A stretch of 64,000 bases of DNA from Prevotella sp. (GCA_017477435.1 JAFUVV010000047.1:1-64000), one strand, 5' to 3'; positions 35,937-46,892 are shown, counted from the first letter of the stretch. Notes: generated by a model not told the origin, from the letters alone. Numbers and translations: made by a program.

Positions 35937-36155
35937 CCATCACCTTTCAGAAACTCAAATCGGTCTTTAGGCTTTATGATAGACTTGTGCTTGTTTTAGA
36001 CAGCTTATCGTTTTTATCTTTGAAAACTTAGCGGGCTACGGTAATAAGATAAAGATGGCATGATGACACAAAAAACATAGCTATATTATAAAGAGAGAAA
36101 TAACATACTATCATTTCCTTTACCTCGATCCGACGACCGGCTGTGGTTAAACCAT

Positions 36156-37100
36156 CTAAAATCTCTCCTTTGCTTTCGGTCCGCCGACGAAGTATGGCCA
36201 CCCGTCCTTGTCTATGCGCAGCTCTTCGAGTATGGGCTGGCGTCCCTGACGGAACTTCCCCTTCAGATAGGAGTGGCAGAGATAGAACATGCGTCCCTTG
36301 CGTGTGCGCACCATCGTGCCGTGGCCGCAGCTCTGTATCTTCCCGTCGTTGCCGGTGAGGATAGGATTGGCTGAATATTTCTCATATGGCCCGAAGAAGC
36401 TCTTGCTGCGTGCCACGGAGACGGCATAGTCGCTCTGCGGCGTACAGCAGTCGCGAATGGAATAGAGCAGATAGTAGTAGTCGCCCTCGCGGAAGATACA
36501 CTGTCCTTCCATTCCTTGCCGCTCATCGTCGCGGAGCAGCGTGAAGGGCTCGCCCACGAGCCGCAGTCCGTCGGCCGACAGACGCTGGGCAAGCAGTTCG
36601 ATGGGGCGACGGCTGGGGTCGAGGCCGTAAGCCTTCCACGTGATATAGAGTTCGCCATCCACCTCAATCACAAAGGCATCGATGGCCTCGTTGGTAGTCT
36701 TCACGATCGGCCCTTTGTCAATGAACGGCGAGTTGATATCCTCTGCCACAGCCACACCGATGCACGACGTGCTGTCAGACTTCTGCCGCGCCGTGTAGTA
36801 GACCAGCACTTTACTGCCGAGGCAAAATAGTTCGGGAGCCCAGAAGTCGCCCGCCGTCCACTCGGGCCAACTATTGAAAATGGTATATCGCGGAGTCCAC
36901 GTCACGAGGTCCTTCGACTCATAGATGGGATATACGCGCCTGGCATCGCCCGACGTGCCGGCGGCATAGTACGTGTCGCCGATGCGCACCACCGAGGGGT
37001 CGGGCAAATCGGCCTTGATAACAGGATTTTCAAACCTGCGCTGGGCTGGCAGCAGCAACGGTAAGACGAGCAAAAGAGCAACAAACAAAAACTTCTTCAT
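36156..37100 (-). CDS. Glycoside hydrolase family 43 protein
   Basis: A 314-residue single-domain exported GH43 protein (signal MKKFLFVALLLVLPLLLPAQ). DLPDPSVVRIG supplies the base Asp, NEAIDAFVIEV the second acid and MEGQCIFRE the likely acid Glu. Expected to remove arabinose or xylose. Start at 37100 fits the signal peptide; another ATG lies three codons upstream. Transcribed from a repeat-borne promoter and not next to other sugar genes. Confidence 0.88.
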   Translation of the reverse strand: MKKFLFVALLLVLPLLLPAQRRFENPVIKADLPDPSVVRIGDTYYAAGTSGDARRVYPIYESKDLVTWTPRYTIFNSWPEWTAGDFWAPELFCLGSKVLVYYTARQKSDSTSCIGVAVAEDINSPFIDKGPIVKTTNEAIDAFVIEVDGELYITWKAYGLDPSRRPIELLAQRLSADGLRLVGEPFTLLRDDERQGMEGQCIFREGDYYYLLYSIRDCCTPQSDYAVSVARSKSFFGPYEKYSANPILTGNDGKIQSCGHGTMVRTRKGRMFYLCHSYLKGKFRQGRQPILEELRIDKDGWPYFVGGPKAKERF

Positions 37101-37158
37101 CGGTTCCATTTTCTTCTATTTTCTACAATTCCATTAGCGGAGACCCTCTCCGTCCCCA

Positions 37159-37189
37159 CAAAGGTAGTGCAAGTCGAGCGGAGAGCAAA
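37159..37189 (-). promoter_or_regulatory. Repeat-borne promoter of GH43 gene
   Basis: Minus-strand TTTG (37189-37186), 19 bases, TACCTTTG (37166-37159), in the first of three copies of the promoter-type repeat. Confidence 0.7.
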
Positions 37190-37440
37190 GCAAAAAACCA
37201 TTTTTTTGCTTTCTATCCCGAGGTGAAGCCTACCTTCAGCGTCAGCTAAAGGTAGTGCAAACCGAGAGCAGAACAAAAGAATTTATTCTTTTTTTTGCCG
37301 AGGCGCAGCCTATCTTCTTCATCCGCAAGGATGGAAAAGGTAGTGCACGAGTTGTTGAGCGCAGCGAAAAAACCGAGCGGAGAACAAAGCAAAAAATCAT
37401 TTTTTTTGCTTTCTATCCCGAGGTGAAGCCTACGAAATTC
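37159..37440 (-). repeat. Three copies of a promoter-bearing repeat
   Basis: Three imperfect copies starting near 37159, 37245 and 37338. Each has, on the minus strand, TTTG-N-CTCGGTTTGCACTACCTTT-like sequence followed by a CCCGAGGTGAAGCCTA-type segment. Only the first has an intact TACCTTTG; the others have decayed -7 elements. The family also supplies promoters for the M16 gene and the YitT gene. Confidence 0.75.
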
Positions 37441-37521
37441 CTTCTTTCCCATACTGCAGGCTGAGCCTGTCACCATCGCCTATTACGCATCCTGCACTTT
37501 CCACTTCACTCTCCTGGCAGC

Positions 37522-37628
37522 AGTACATGGCCTTTGTACTCCAAGTACATGGCCTTTGTACTCCAAGTACATGGCCTTTGTACTCCAAGTAAATGGGCTT
37601 TGTACTGAGAGTACAAGGCCCATGTACT
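37522..37628 (+). repeat. GTAC dyad array D (5 units)
   Basis: Five 22-bp units, the only array not of four. One unit has a changed half site (AGTAAATGG). The outer ends GGCAGCAGTACATGG and CCATGTACTGCTGCC are a perfect 15-bp inverted repeat. It ends 45 bases before the promoter of the SpoIIE-type gene. Confidence 0.9.
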
Positions 37629-37672
37629 GCTGCCGGACGAAACGGAAGAACAGAAAAAAAAGAACAAATTCT

Positions 37673-37703
37673 TTTGCCATGCGACCTGCTTTCACTAACT
37701 TTG
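37673..37703 (+). promoter_or_regulatory. Promoter of SpoIIE-type phosphatase gene
   Basis: TTTG (37673-37676), 19 bases, TAACTTTG (37696-37703), 55 bases before the ATG. Confidence 0.7.
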
Positions 37704-37758
37704 CAAGAAATATAAACACTTGACACCCGGCGGATAGCGCCCGACTCATATCCTACCC

Positions 37759-40005
37759 ATGAACGTAAAAGAACTTTATTACGAGAAAATAACCCCCTGG
37801 TTCCAGAAGCGCAGCAGCATGTTCATCATGTTCACCGCAGTACTCTTGCTCGGCATCTCGCTCGCCGTGCTCTACTATCATTCCCATGAAAGCCTGCGCA
37901 GGGAAGCAAAGGAACGCGCCGAAAACCACCTCACGGAGACAGGACTGAAGATAAGAAATGTGATGTCGGCAATAGAGATCGTGGCACGAAACATGACGTG
38001 GCCCATGCAGAAATACATGGACAAGCCCGAGACACTCTACCACCTCCTCGGGCGCATCGTATCGGAGAACAAGAACATCGTAGGAGCCGGCGTGGGATTC
38101 AAAGCCAACTACTTCCCAAATAAAGGACGATGGTTTGAGCCATATATCACACAGAACAGCGACGGCACACTGAAAAACAGGCAGATCGGCGGAGCTCACC
38201 ACAACTATCTCGAAGCTGAATGGTTTAAAAACACAATGGAGTGCGACAGCTGTTTATGGAGCGAGCCATACTACGACGAAAGCGGAGCAAAGACCCTCGT
38301 GGCCACATTCTCCTCGCCAATACACGACACAGACGGCAACATCGTAGGAGTACTCGCCACCGACATATCGCTCGACTGGCTGAGCAAAGTCATCAATGAC
38401 GACGACGACGAGTACCCATCGGAGAACATCATGGTCTCCAGAAAAGGACTCATAATGGCATGTCCCGTCGAAAGCCTGATCATGAACCTCAGCTCACTCG
38501 AAGCCGCAGCACAGCTAAACGACACCATGGCAATGGAAGTAGACCGCAGAATGCTCGCCGGTGAAAGCGGAGAAACAACAGTGTGGAACAACAAAGGCGA
38601 AAAAACATACGTCTTCTACGCACCCGTCGGCGAAAGCGCAGGATGGTCGATGGCTGTCATATGCAAAGACAAAGACATCTACGGCAACCTGCAGAAAATA
38701 AGCATGCGACTCATAGCATTCATGATGCTCGGCCTATTCATGCTCGGATTCATCCTATGGCTGTCGGCAAGACAAGCAGCACGACTGCAGAAAAGCAACG
38801 CCGAAAAACAACGCATAGGAAGCGAACTCAGAATAGCACGCTCAATACAAGAGCAAATGGTGCCGAAAGACTATCCGCCCTACCCCGAACGAGACGACAT
38901 CGACATCATCGGAACAATAAAACCTGCAAAAGAAGTAGGAGGCGACCTGTTCGACTTCTACATACGCGATGAAAAACTATTCTTCTGCATCGGCGACGTC
39001 AGCGGAAAAGGAATACCGGCAAGCCTCGTAATGGCAGTCACAAGATTCCTGTTCAGAACAATCTCCTCACACGAGCCCAACGCAACACGAATAATGGAAG
39101 TGATGAACGAATCACTGTCGAGCACCAACAAATCATCGATGTTCATAACATTCTTCATCGGCATCCTCGACCTCCCGACAGGACGGCTGCGCTACTGCAA
39201 CGCAGGCCACAACGCACCGCTGATAATCAGCTCCGCCAACGACAACAACGGCAGCCACAAAGCTCAGACGCTCGACGTGATACCAAATATACCCCTGGGC
39301 ATCATGGGAGACTTCAAATTCGAAGGACAAGAAACCGTCATGAACCCGCAGACAAGCATCTTCCTCTACACCGACGGACTCACCGAAGCCGAAGACACAG
39401 AGCACAAACTCTTCGGAGAAGAACGCATGATAAACGTCGCAAACGAATCACCCAACACCTGCGACATGCACTCCGAAAACCTCCTCGGAAACATGCAGAA
39501 AGCAATAGGCAGCTTTGTCGGCGAAGCAGAACAAAGCGACGACCTCACCATGCTACTCATCAAATACACCAAAGAGCACCGAGAGGTCAAGCTGAAACGA
39601 ACCATCACCCTCACCAACGACGTCGGCAACGTGCCGCAACTCAACGCCTTTGTCGACACAGTGGCCGAAGAACTCGCCCTCGAACAAGCCGACACGATGG
39701 AACTCAACCTCGCCCTGGAAGAGGCTGTCGTGAATGTCATGAACTATGCCTACCCCCATAACACCCAAGGCGACATCAACATAACCGCCGAGGCCAACGA
39801 CATCAGGCTCAAATTCACAATCACCGACCACGGCATGCCCTTCGACCCGACAATGAAAGAAGACGCCGACACCACCCTCTCAGCAGAGGAACGACCCATC
39901 GGAGGACTTGGGATATACCTCGTCAGACAACTCATGGACTCCATCAACTACGAACGCACCGACGGCTGCAACGTGCTCACGCTAAGGAAGAAACTGGTCA
40001 GATAG
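37759..40005 (+). CDS. Cache - SpoIIE phosphatase - HATPase signalling protein
   Basis: A 748-residue inner-membrane sensor. A membrane helix at about 20-40, a periplasmic double-Cache-like domain (about 45-310) and a second helix (about 312-336) lead to a PP2C/SpoIIE phosphatase (about 380-590: EVGGDLFDF, GDVSGKGIPASL, YTDGLTEA, SDDLTMLL). The C-terminus (about 605-748) is a RsbW-like ATPase (LALEEAVVNVMNYAY, PIGGLGIYLVRQ). It thus joins kinase and phosphatase for STAS-type antagonists; the STAS gene at 41960 is the likely partner. Confidence 0.9.
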   Translation: MNVKELYYEKITPWFQKRSSMFIMFTAVLLLGISLAVLYYHSHESLRREAKERAENHLTETGLKIRNVMSAIEIVARNMTWPMQKYMDKPETLYHLLGRIVSENKNIVGAGVGFKANYFPNKGRWFEPYITQNSDGTLKNRQIGGAHHNYLEAEWFKNTMECDSCLWSEPYYDESGAKTLVATFSSPIHDTDGNIVGVLATDISLDWLSKVINDDDDEYPSENIMVSRKGLIMACPVESLIMNLSSLEAAAQLNDTMAMEVDRRMLAGESGETTVWNNKGEKTYVFYAPVGESAGWSMAVICKDKDIYGNLQKISMRLIAFMMLGLFMLGFILWLSARQAARLQKSNAEKQRIGSELRIARSIQEQMVPKDYPPYPERDDIDIIGTIKPAKEVGGDLFDFYIRDEKLFFCIGDVSGKGIPASLVMAVTRFLFRTISSHEPNATRIMEVMNESLSSTNKSSMFITFFIGILDLPTGRLRYCNAGHNAPLIISSANDNNGSHKAQTLDVIPNIPLGIMGDFKFEGQETVMNPQTSIFLYTDGLTEAEDTEHKLFGEERMINVANESPNTCDMHSENLLGNMQKAIGSFVGEAEQSDDLTMLLIKYTKEHREVKLKRTITLTNDVGNVPQLNAFVDTVAEELALEQADTMELNLALEEAVVNVMNYAYPHNTQGDINITAEANDIRLKFTITDHGMPFDPTMKEDADTTLSAEERPIGGLGIYLVRQLMDSINYERTDGCNVLTLRKKLVR

Positions 40006-40090
40006 AACCGCCAGACAACCTCTCGGCAGAAGATAGAAACCGGCTTTCAACTCTCAACTTCAACATTTAAAATTTTAACATTCAACATAA

Positions 40091-41872
40091 ATGATGTTTC
40101 TCGGATTAAGTTTCTACGCATGGATCACGGTTGCAACGATAGCATCAGTGATCATCGTCATGATCCGCACACGCATCCCCGTCGAGATAACCTTCCTCGG
40201 AGCGCTGACAGTGCTGCTCGTCACCGGCGTCGTGAGCGAAGAGGAAGGCATGGAAGGCTTTGCCTCGGAGCCGGTGATGGTGCATGCCGCGTTCTTCGTA
40301 GTAATTGCCGGACTCATCCACACAGGGGCAATCTACTGGCTCACACAGCACGTCTTCGGCAACCCGAAGAACTATCGTCACGCCATCTACCGCGTGATGG
40401 TGCCGGTAAGCATCCTTTCGGCACTGCTCAACGGCATCAACGTCGTGGCAATGACGATTGATGCAGTGAAGATATGGGCACGCCGACTAAGCATCTCCCC
40501 GTCGAAACTGCTCGTGCCGCTCAGCTGTGCTGCAACGATGGGTGGCATCTGCACACTGATGGGAAGCACGTCGAACCTCGTCATCGCAGGCCTCTATGCC
40601 GAGAAGACGGGGCGCCTGCTCGGCGTCTTCGAGCCGCTGCTGCCGGGAGTGGTGCTCACTGCGATAGCCACATTCCTCGTGGTGGCACTGCGAAGACTGA
40701 TTCCCAACCGCGAATCGCCCGAAATATCGTTTGAGACAACATCCGACTACACCGTAGAACTCCTTGTGCCTACCGACAATCCGGCAGTGGGAATGACGGT
40801 GGCGGAAGCGGGACTGAAGAATGTCAAAGGCGGTTCGCTCATCGAGATCGTGCGCTTCGACAAGGAGATAATCATGCCCGTCGGCGACGACGAGTTCATC
40901 CTTGGCGGCGACCGACTCGTCTTTGCAGGACAGATAAGCGACATACTCGAGCTGAAGCGCACCAACGGACTCGTGGCGGCCGACCACCATGTGTACAGCA
41001 TCGACGAGATTGACAACAACCGCAAGCTGAGGACTGCCTACGTGACATTCGGCAGCGATCTCATCGGCACCTCGATGAGTACCAACCACTTCGAGCGCGA
41101 CACCGAAATGGTTCTCGTGGCAGTGGCCCGCGGCGGAAAGCGCGTCGACGGCCAGCCACGCGAAATACGGCTGCAGGCAGGCGACAGCCTTCTGCTCGAA
41201 TGCCCGCCGAAGTCAGACGACCAACTCGAAAAGGCAGGCCGGCGCAACCTCGCTTTCTTCGACTCACACTTCGTGCCGCAGACAGGACCGCGCACCATAA
41301 CGGCAGGCGCAATACTCGTGCTCATGTTTGTACTCTCGTCGTTCAACATCCGTCCGCTGTGGGTATCGACGATGCTCGCCGCAGCACTCATGATGGCCAC
41401 TAAATGCTGCCGCATGAGGTCGCTGACGAAATATATAGAATGGGACCTGCTCCTCATCCTCGGCGCCACCGTCGTCTTCTCCACGGCAGTGACAAAGACG
41501 GGCGTGGCAGCAACGCTGGCCACTCACATGCTGAGAATATGCGGACAGAACCCACACGTCGTACTGGCTGCCATGTGCCTGCTCGCTCTCATCACTAGCG
41601 AGCTGGTAGGAAGAGTGGGAACAAGCGCCATATTCTTCCCCATAGCATGGCACGAGGCCGCCACATTGGGATGCAACCCCATGACTTTCATAATGGGACT
41701 GATGCTCACCGTCAACCTCAGCCTCGTCACACCGATGGGATCAACCACCAACATGCTCATCTTCGGACCGGGAGGATTCCGCTTCGGCGACTTCGCACGA
41801 CTCGGAATATGTCTGCAGGTGGTACTGTTCATAACGACATTCGTCATCGTGAACATACTCTACCCGATGTAG
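40091..41872 (+). CDS. SLC13-family permease with TrkA-C domain
   Basis: A 593-residue transporter: five or so N-terminal membrane helices, a central cytoplasmic part with TrkA-C-like sequence (about 220-390), then a second helix block. The motifs MGGICTLMGSTSNLVIAG and TPMGSTTNMLIFGPGG are the paired SNT signatures of DASS/SLC13 transporters, which carry sulfate or di/tricarboxylates with sodium. It lies between the SpoIIE-type gene and the STAS gene on the same strand. Confidence 0.88.
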   Translation: MMFLGLSFYAWITVATIASVIIVMIRTRIPVEITFLGALTVLLVTGVVSEEEGMEGFASEPVMVHAAFFVVIAGLIHTGAIYWLTQHVFGNPKNYRHAIYRVMVPVSILSALLNGINVVAMTIDAVKIWARRLSISPSKLLVPLSCAATMGGICTLMGSTSNLVIAGLYAEKTGRLLGVFEPLLPGVVLTAIATFLVVALRRLIPNRESPEISFETTSDYTVELLVPTDNPAVGMTVAEAGLKNVKGGSLIEIVRFDKEIIMPVGDDEFILGGDRLVFAGQISDILELKRTNGLVAADHHVYSIDEIDNNRKLRTAYVTFGSDLIGTSMSTNHFERDTEMVLVAVARGGKRVDGQPREIRLQAGDSLLLECPPKSDDQLEKAGRRNLAFFDSHFVPQTGPRTITAGAILVLMFVLSSFNIRPLWVSTMLAAALMMATKCCRMRSLTKYIEWDLLLILGATVVFSTAVTKTGVAATLATHMLRICGQNPHVVLAAMCLLALITSELVGRVGTSAIFFPIAWHEAATLGCNPMTFIMGLMLTVNLSLVTPMGSTTNMLIFGPGGFRFGDFARLGICLQVVLFITTFVIVNILYPM

Positions 41873-41959
41873 ACGACAAATAAGTTAAAAGGTTAAAAAG
41901 CCAAAAGGCTAAAAAGCGAGGCAGGAATATAATAGCATAAAAAACAAATATAAAAGACA

Positions 41960-42265
41960 ATGGTAACAACATTCAAAGAAGAAAACGGATACTACGCGAT
42001 GTACTTCGACGGTCGTCTCGACACCGCAGCATCGCTCGAAACGGAAAAAGCCATGCAGCCGCTTATCGACTGCGAGGGACACGACATCATCCTCGACTGC
42101 ACAAACCTGGAATACATCTCCTCCAGCGGACTGCGCATATTCCTCAACATACTGAAGAATACAAAGGCAAAGGGAAGCCACGTCTACATCAGAGGCATAA
42201 ACGAGGGGATACAGAAAATATTCAAGATGACAGGATTCTACAACCTCTTCGAAATAAAAGAGTAG
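41960..42265 (+). CDS. STAS-domain anti-sigma factor antagonist
   Basis: A 101-residue single STAS domain. LEYISSSGLRIFLNIL contains the conserved serine region that is phosphorylated in SpoIIAA/RsbV proteins. Probably cycles between phosphorylated and free forms through the kinase and phosphatase domains of the protein at 37759-40005. Confidence 0.9.
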   Translation: MVTTFKEENGYYAMYFDGRLDTAASLETEKAMQPLIDCEGHDIILDCTNLEYISSSGLRIFLNILKNTKAKGSHVYIRGINEGIQKIFKMTGFYNLFEIKE

Positions 42266-42363
42266 CACCAGAAGGGGATGCACGCCGTGAAGACCAGCCC
42301 TCACGGCCCCTCTGCCACACCCAACCCAGCCAATAAAGCCAGGCGAAGAATATCGTCGGACTT

Positions 42364-42448
42364 AGTACATGGGCTTTGTATTCCGAGTACATGACCCTTG
42401 TACTCCAAGTACATGGCTCTTGTACTGCGAGTACACGGGCCATGTACT
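42364..42448 (+). repeat. GTAC dyad array E (4 units)
   Basis: Four 22-bp units between the STAS gene and the sigma factor gene, about 100 bases before the sigma factor start; one half site is altered (TGTATTCCG). Confidence 0.9.
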
Positions 42449-42547
42449 CTTCTATATCCCGACCACCTCCGGCGCCGGAAACATTTTCCGCCTCCGAATG
42501 TAATAAAACACACCCGCGGCTGTCATATATATAGAATTCGGGAAAAG

Positions 42548-43072
42548 ATGAACGACAAAGAAATCGTAGACCGCATACTCCGCCATCACGACGTGAACTG
42601 CTACAGCCTCATCGTAGGCCGGTACACGCCAATGGTGCTCAGCAAGGCACTCGCCATCGTCAAAGACCGCGAGCTGGCCGGCGAGATAGTGCAGCAGACA
42701 TTCGTGCGTGCCTACGACCGCCTGGACACCTTCCGCGGAGAAACACTCGGGCCGTGGATCACAGCAATAGCATGCCGACAGGCAATAAACCATCTCGACG
42801 AAGCACGACGCAGGCAGACAAGACAAAAGGAAAGCGCCAGGCAGCAGCCCGAAGAATACGACGAAGAACACGAACAACTGCTGCAACGCCTCGAACATGC
42901 CATCGACGAACTGCCAGAGAAAGACCGGCAGATAATACAGCTCCACTACTACGAAAAGATGAAAACCGAGACCATCGCCGCCAAGACAGGACTCTCGCAG
43001 CAGAACATACTCGTGAAGCTACACCGGATAAGACTACGACTGAAAGAAAAAATAAAGACATATGGAAACTGA
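42548..43072 (+). CDS. ECF-type RNA polymerase sigma factor
   Basis: A 174-residue sigma-70 family protein. Region 2 spans about 10-80 (VKDRELAGEIVQQTFVRAYD) and region 4 about 112-165 (LPEKDRQIIQLHYYEKMKTE). ATG at 42548 is chosen because the frame upstream runs through GTAC array E. The stop overlaps the next start by 11 bases, as is usual for sigma factor and membrane regulator pairs. Confidence 0.92.
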   Translation: MNDKEIVDRILRHHDVNCYSLIVGRYTPMVLSKALAIVKDRELAGEIVQQTFVRAYDRLDTFRGETLGPWITAIACRQAINHLDEARRRQTRQKESARQQPEEYDEEHEQLLQRLEHAIDELPEKDRQIIQLHYYEKMKTETIAAKTGLSQQNILVKLHRIRLRLKEKIKTYGN

Positions 43073-43382
43073 CGACAAGATATTCGACCAGCTCATCGCC
43101 GAAGCCCTTGGGCGCAAACAGATGGAAGACCAGCTCGTCCGGCAGGTCATGCAAACCCTCCGCCGCAACCAGCGACGGGCAGCACTGCGAAGATGGAGCC
43201 ACATCGTGGCATTCGCATTCGGAGTGCCGGCAGTGATGCTGTCCTTCATCGTCGGGACAGCCTATATCTACACCCACACCAGCACGCAACCATACATCTG
43301 GATTGCAACAGCACTCGCAGCAGCAACAATTCTCGCATTCCTCGCCAAAGAAGTGAAAGAATTCCCAATCAACGAACTGTAA
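43062..43382 (+). CDS. Small membrane protein paired with ECF sigma factor
   Basis: A 106-residue protein: charged cytoplasmic N-terminus (METDDKIFDQLIAEALGRKQ) and two membrane helices at about 46-68 and 76-95. Gene overlap with the sigma factor suggests an anti-sigma-like role, but no zinc anti-sigma motif is present. Confidence 0.78.
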   Translation: METDDKIFDQLIAEALGRKQMEDQLVRQVMQTLRRNQRRAALRRWSHIVAFAFGVPAVMLSFIVGTAYIYTHTSTQPYIWIATALAAATILAFLAKEVKEFPINEL

Positions 43383-43461
43383 TAATCGGAAAACAAAACC
43401 GTCATATAAATGAAACCCGATCGGAAAAACTGAAACAATAACCATAAAAAAAGAAAAAAAA

Positions 43462-43872
43462 ATGACAGTAGACGAAACAATCGCAGGCATCGTGGCGATA
43501 ATATGCACAGTCGGCATCCCAGTAGTTGCCATCATCTGCGGAACCATCCTGAGCATCCGCCGCAAAAATCACGAGACAGAGCTGCGCAAGGCACTCATCG
43601 AACACAACACCGATCCCGAAAGCATTAAGCTCCTCGTCAGTGAACCGACAAAGAAAAACAACACATTCACCATGCTCCGCTGGGGCTGCACACTCCTGGG
43701 AGCAGGACTCGGAGCACTGATCTCCGCCCTGAACAACTTCCTCACCACCAGCCTCTACTTCTACATCCCCGTCATAGCAGGCATGGGATGCGGAATGCTC
43801 ATCGCATTCGTCATCGAATACAAACTGACGAAGAAAAACCAAGCGCAGGAAGACACCGAAGAAGAGCCGTGA
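43462..43872 (+). CDS. Membrane protein, DUF6249-like
   Basis: A 136-residue protein with an N-terminal helix (about 8-30), a cytoplasmic stretch (RRKNHETELRKALIEHNTDP) and two further helices. The layout fits DUF6249, found behind ECF sigma factor genes in Bacteroidetes. Probably part of the same operon. Function unknown. Confidence 0.78.
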   Translation: MTVDETIAGIVAIICTVGIPVVAIICGTILSIRRKNHETELRKALIEHNTDPESIKLLVSEPTKKNNTFTMLRWGCTLLGAGLGALISALNNFLTTSLYFYIPVIAGMGCGMLIAFVIEYKLTKKNQAQEDTEEEP

Positions 43873-45601
<1,729 letters not shown>

Positions 45602-45602
<1 letters not shown>

Positions 45603-45862
45603 CGATAACGTTAACGATAACGATAACGTTAATTCTTGCAAGAGCCTTTCTGAAGTTTTAACCGACGTAGCCCCGCGGGGAGGTTATAAAACTTCAAAGG
45701 CTTTAAGAGAATCAGCGATAGCTAACGATAACGTTAATTCTTGCAAGAGCCTTTCAAAGGCTTTAAGAGACTGCTTGCTGATGAGGGTAGAGAATAATCA
45801 GCGACAGCTAACGCTAACGGGAACGTTAACTCTACACTCTACACTCTAAACTCTACACTAAT
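45602..45862. repeat. Composite AACGNTAACG / CTCTACA repeat region
   Basis: Tandem AACGATAACG-type units right after the enolase stop, a direct repeat of GATAACGTTAATTCTTGCAA (two copies, about 105 bases apart), then GCTAACGGGAACGTTAAC and CTCTACACTCTACACTCTAA. A long palindrome (45642-45703) lies inside. Rest to 45943 shows no gene. Confidence 0.75.
45642..45703 (+). terminator. Palindrome, probable enolase terminator
   Basis: AGCCTTT plus TGAAGTTTTA pairs with TAAAACTTCA plus AAGGCT across a GC-rich centre. No long T-run follows, so termination is likely but not certain. Confidence 0.5.
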
Positions 45863-45943
45863 AGAAGACTGCACACAAAGGATAAGAGTAATAGTAATTT
45901 CTTTTTCAGCCGCATGACACGTGAGTGCCGTGCGGTCTTTTTT

Positions 45944-46744
45944 TTATCCCAGGAAGCGGAAGCTCATCGACTCAGCATCGAAGGCGATGCCGTTGTGAGC
46001 CACGAGAGAGCCTATCAGTCCGCTGTCAGCGAGATCGCGGGGCGACCCCTCGGAGAGAGACCCGTCGTCGCCGAGCAGCCACACCCTGTCCGACAGCCAG
46101 AGACTTGGCTGCAGGTCGTGGGAAGAGAAGAGCACCGTCGTCCCCTCCTCGCGCGACAGCCGTCGGAGAAGAGACAACACCTCCACGCGGCTGTTGAAAT
46201 CGAGAAACGCCGTCGGCTCGTCGAGCAGCATGAGCGGCGACTGCTGCGCCAGCGCCTTGGCAATCATCACCTTCTGTCGCTCGCCGTCGCTCAGAGAGCA
46301 CATCCTCCTACCCGCGAGGCCGTCTATGCCTACGCACTCCATCGCCCGCCACACCATCTCGCGGTCGCGTGCCGTCATCCTGCCCCAGCAGTCAGTAAAC
46401 GGCGACCGTCCCAGCGCCACCACCTCCTCCGCCGTAAGCGTCAGGTCGCGGTCGACTGTCGTCAGTACGATGCTCACCATCGCCGCCCTCTCGCGGCGGC
46501 TGAGTGCCGCCATGTCCCTCCCGCCGACGACGACACGCCCCGCCAGCGGACGCTGCAGGAAGCAGATGGAGCGCAGCAGCGTCGACTTGCCCACGCCGTT
46601 GCTGCCCACCAGACACGCCATCTCGCCGCGACGCAAGCCCACGCCGATGCCACCAGCCACGACACGCCCGCCGGCCTTCCCACCAGAATAGCCGACGGCG
46701 ACATCCTCAAGAAGAAGCATTTCCTTTTCCATATCCGGAGACAA
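45944..46744 (-). CDS. ABC transporter ATP-binding protein, FecE/BtuD-like
   Basis: A 266-residue ATPase with Walker A GSNGVGKST, Q-loop region, signature LSDGERQK, Walker B LMLLDEPTAFLD and switch His in SSHD. The sequence and order are of the iron-siderophore/B12 importer class (type II). No permease or binding protein gene adjoins it, so its partners lie elsewhere or are lost. A second ATG four codons in is also possible. Richer in G and C than most neighbours. Confidence 0.9.
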   Translation of the reverse strand: MSPDMEKEMLLLEDVAVGYSGGKAGGRVVAGGIGVGLRRGEMACLVGSNGVGKSTLLRSICFLQRPLAGRVVVGGRDMAALSRRERAAMVSIVLTTVDRDLTLTAEEVVALGRSPFTDCWGRMTARDREMVWRAMECVGIDGLAGRRMCSLSDGERQKVMIAKALAQQSPLMLLDEPTAFLDFNSRVEVLSLLRRLSREEGTTVLFSSHDLQPSLWLSDRVWLLGDDGSLSEGSPRDLADSGLIGSLVAHNGIAFDAESMSFRFLG

Positions 46745-46805
46745 AGATAATAATAAAATCCCACAATCGGCAGAGATTTCCTGTCCTATTTATTTCCTCG
46801 GCACC

Positions 46806-46892
46806 AGTACATGGGCTTTGCACTCCGAGTACAAGGCCTTTGCACTGCGAGTACTTGGGGCTTTGTACTGAGAGTACTTGGGGCTTTGTACT
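46806..46892 (+). repeat. GTAC dyad array F (4 units)
   Basis: Four 22-bp units, more diverged than the others (TGCACT half sites, AGTACTTGGGG). Lies upstream of the ABC gene start and downstream of the M16 gene end; the rest to 47038 has no gene. Confidence 0.85.

Noticed and set aside
42398..42547. Longer N-terminus for the sigma factor
   Set aside because: The extra 50 codons translate GTAC array E; region 2 begins soon after the ATG at 42548.
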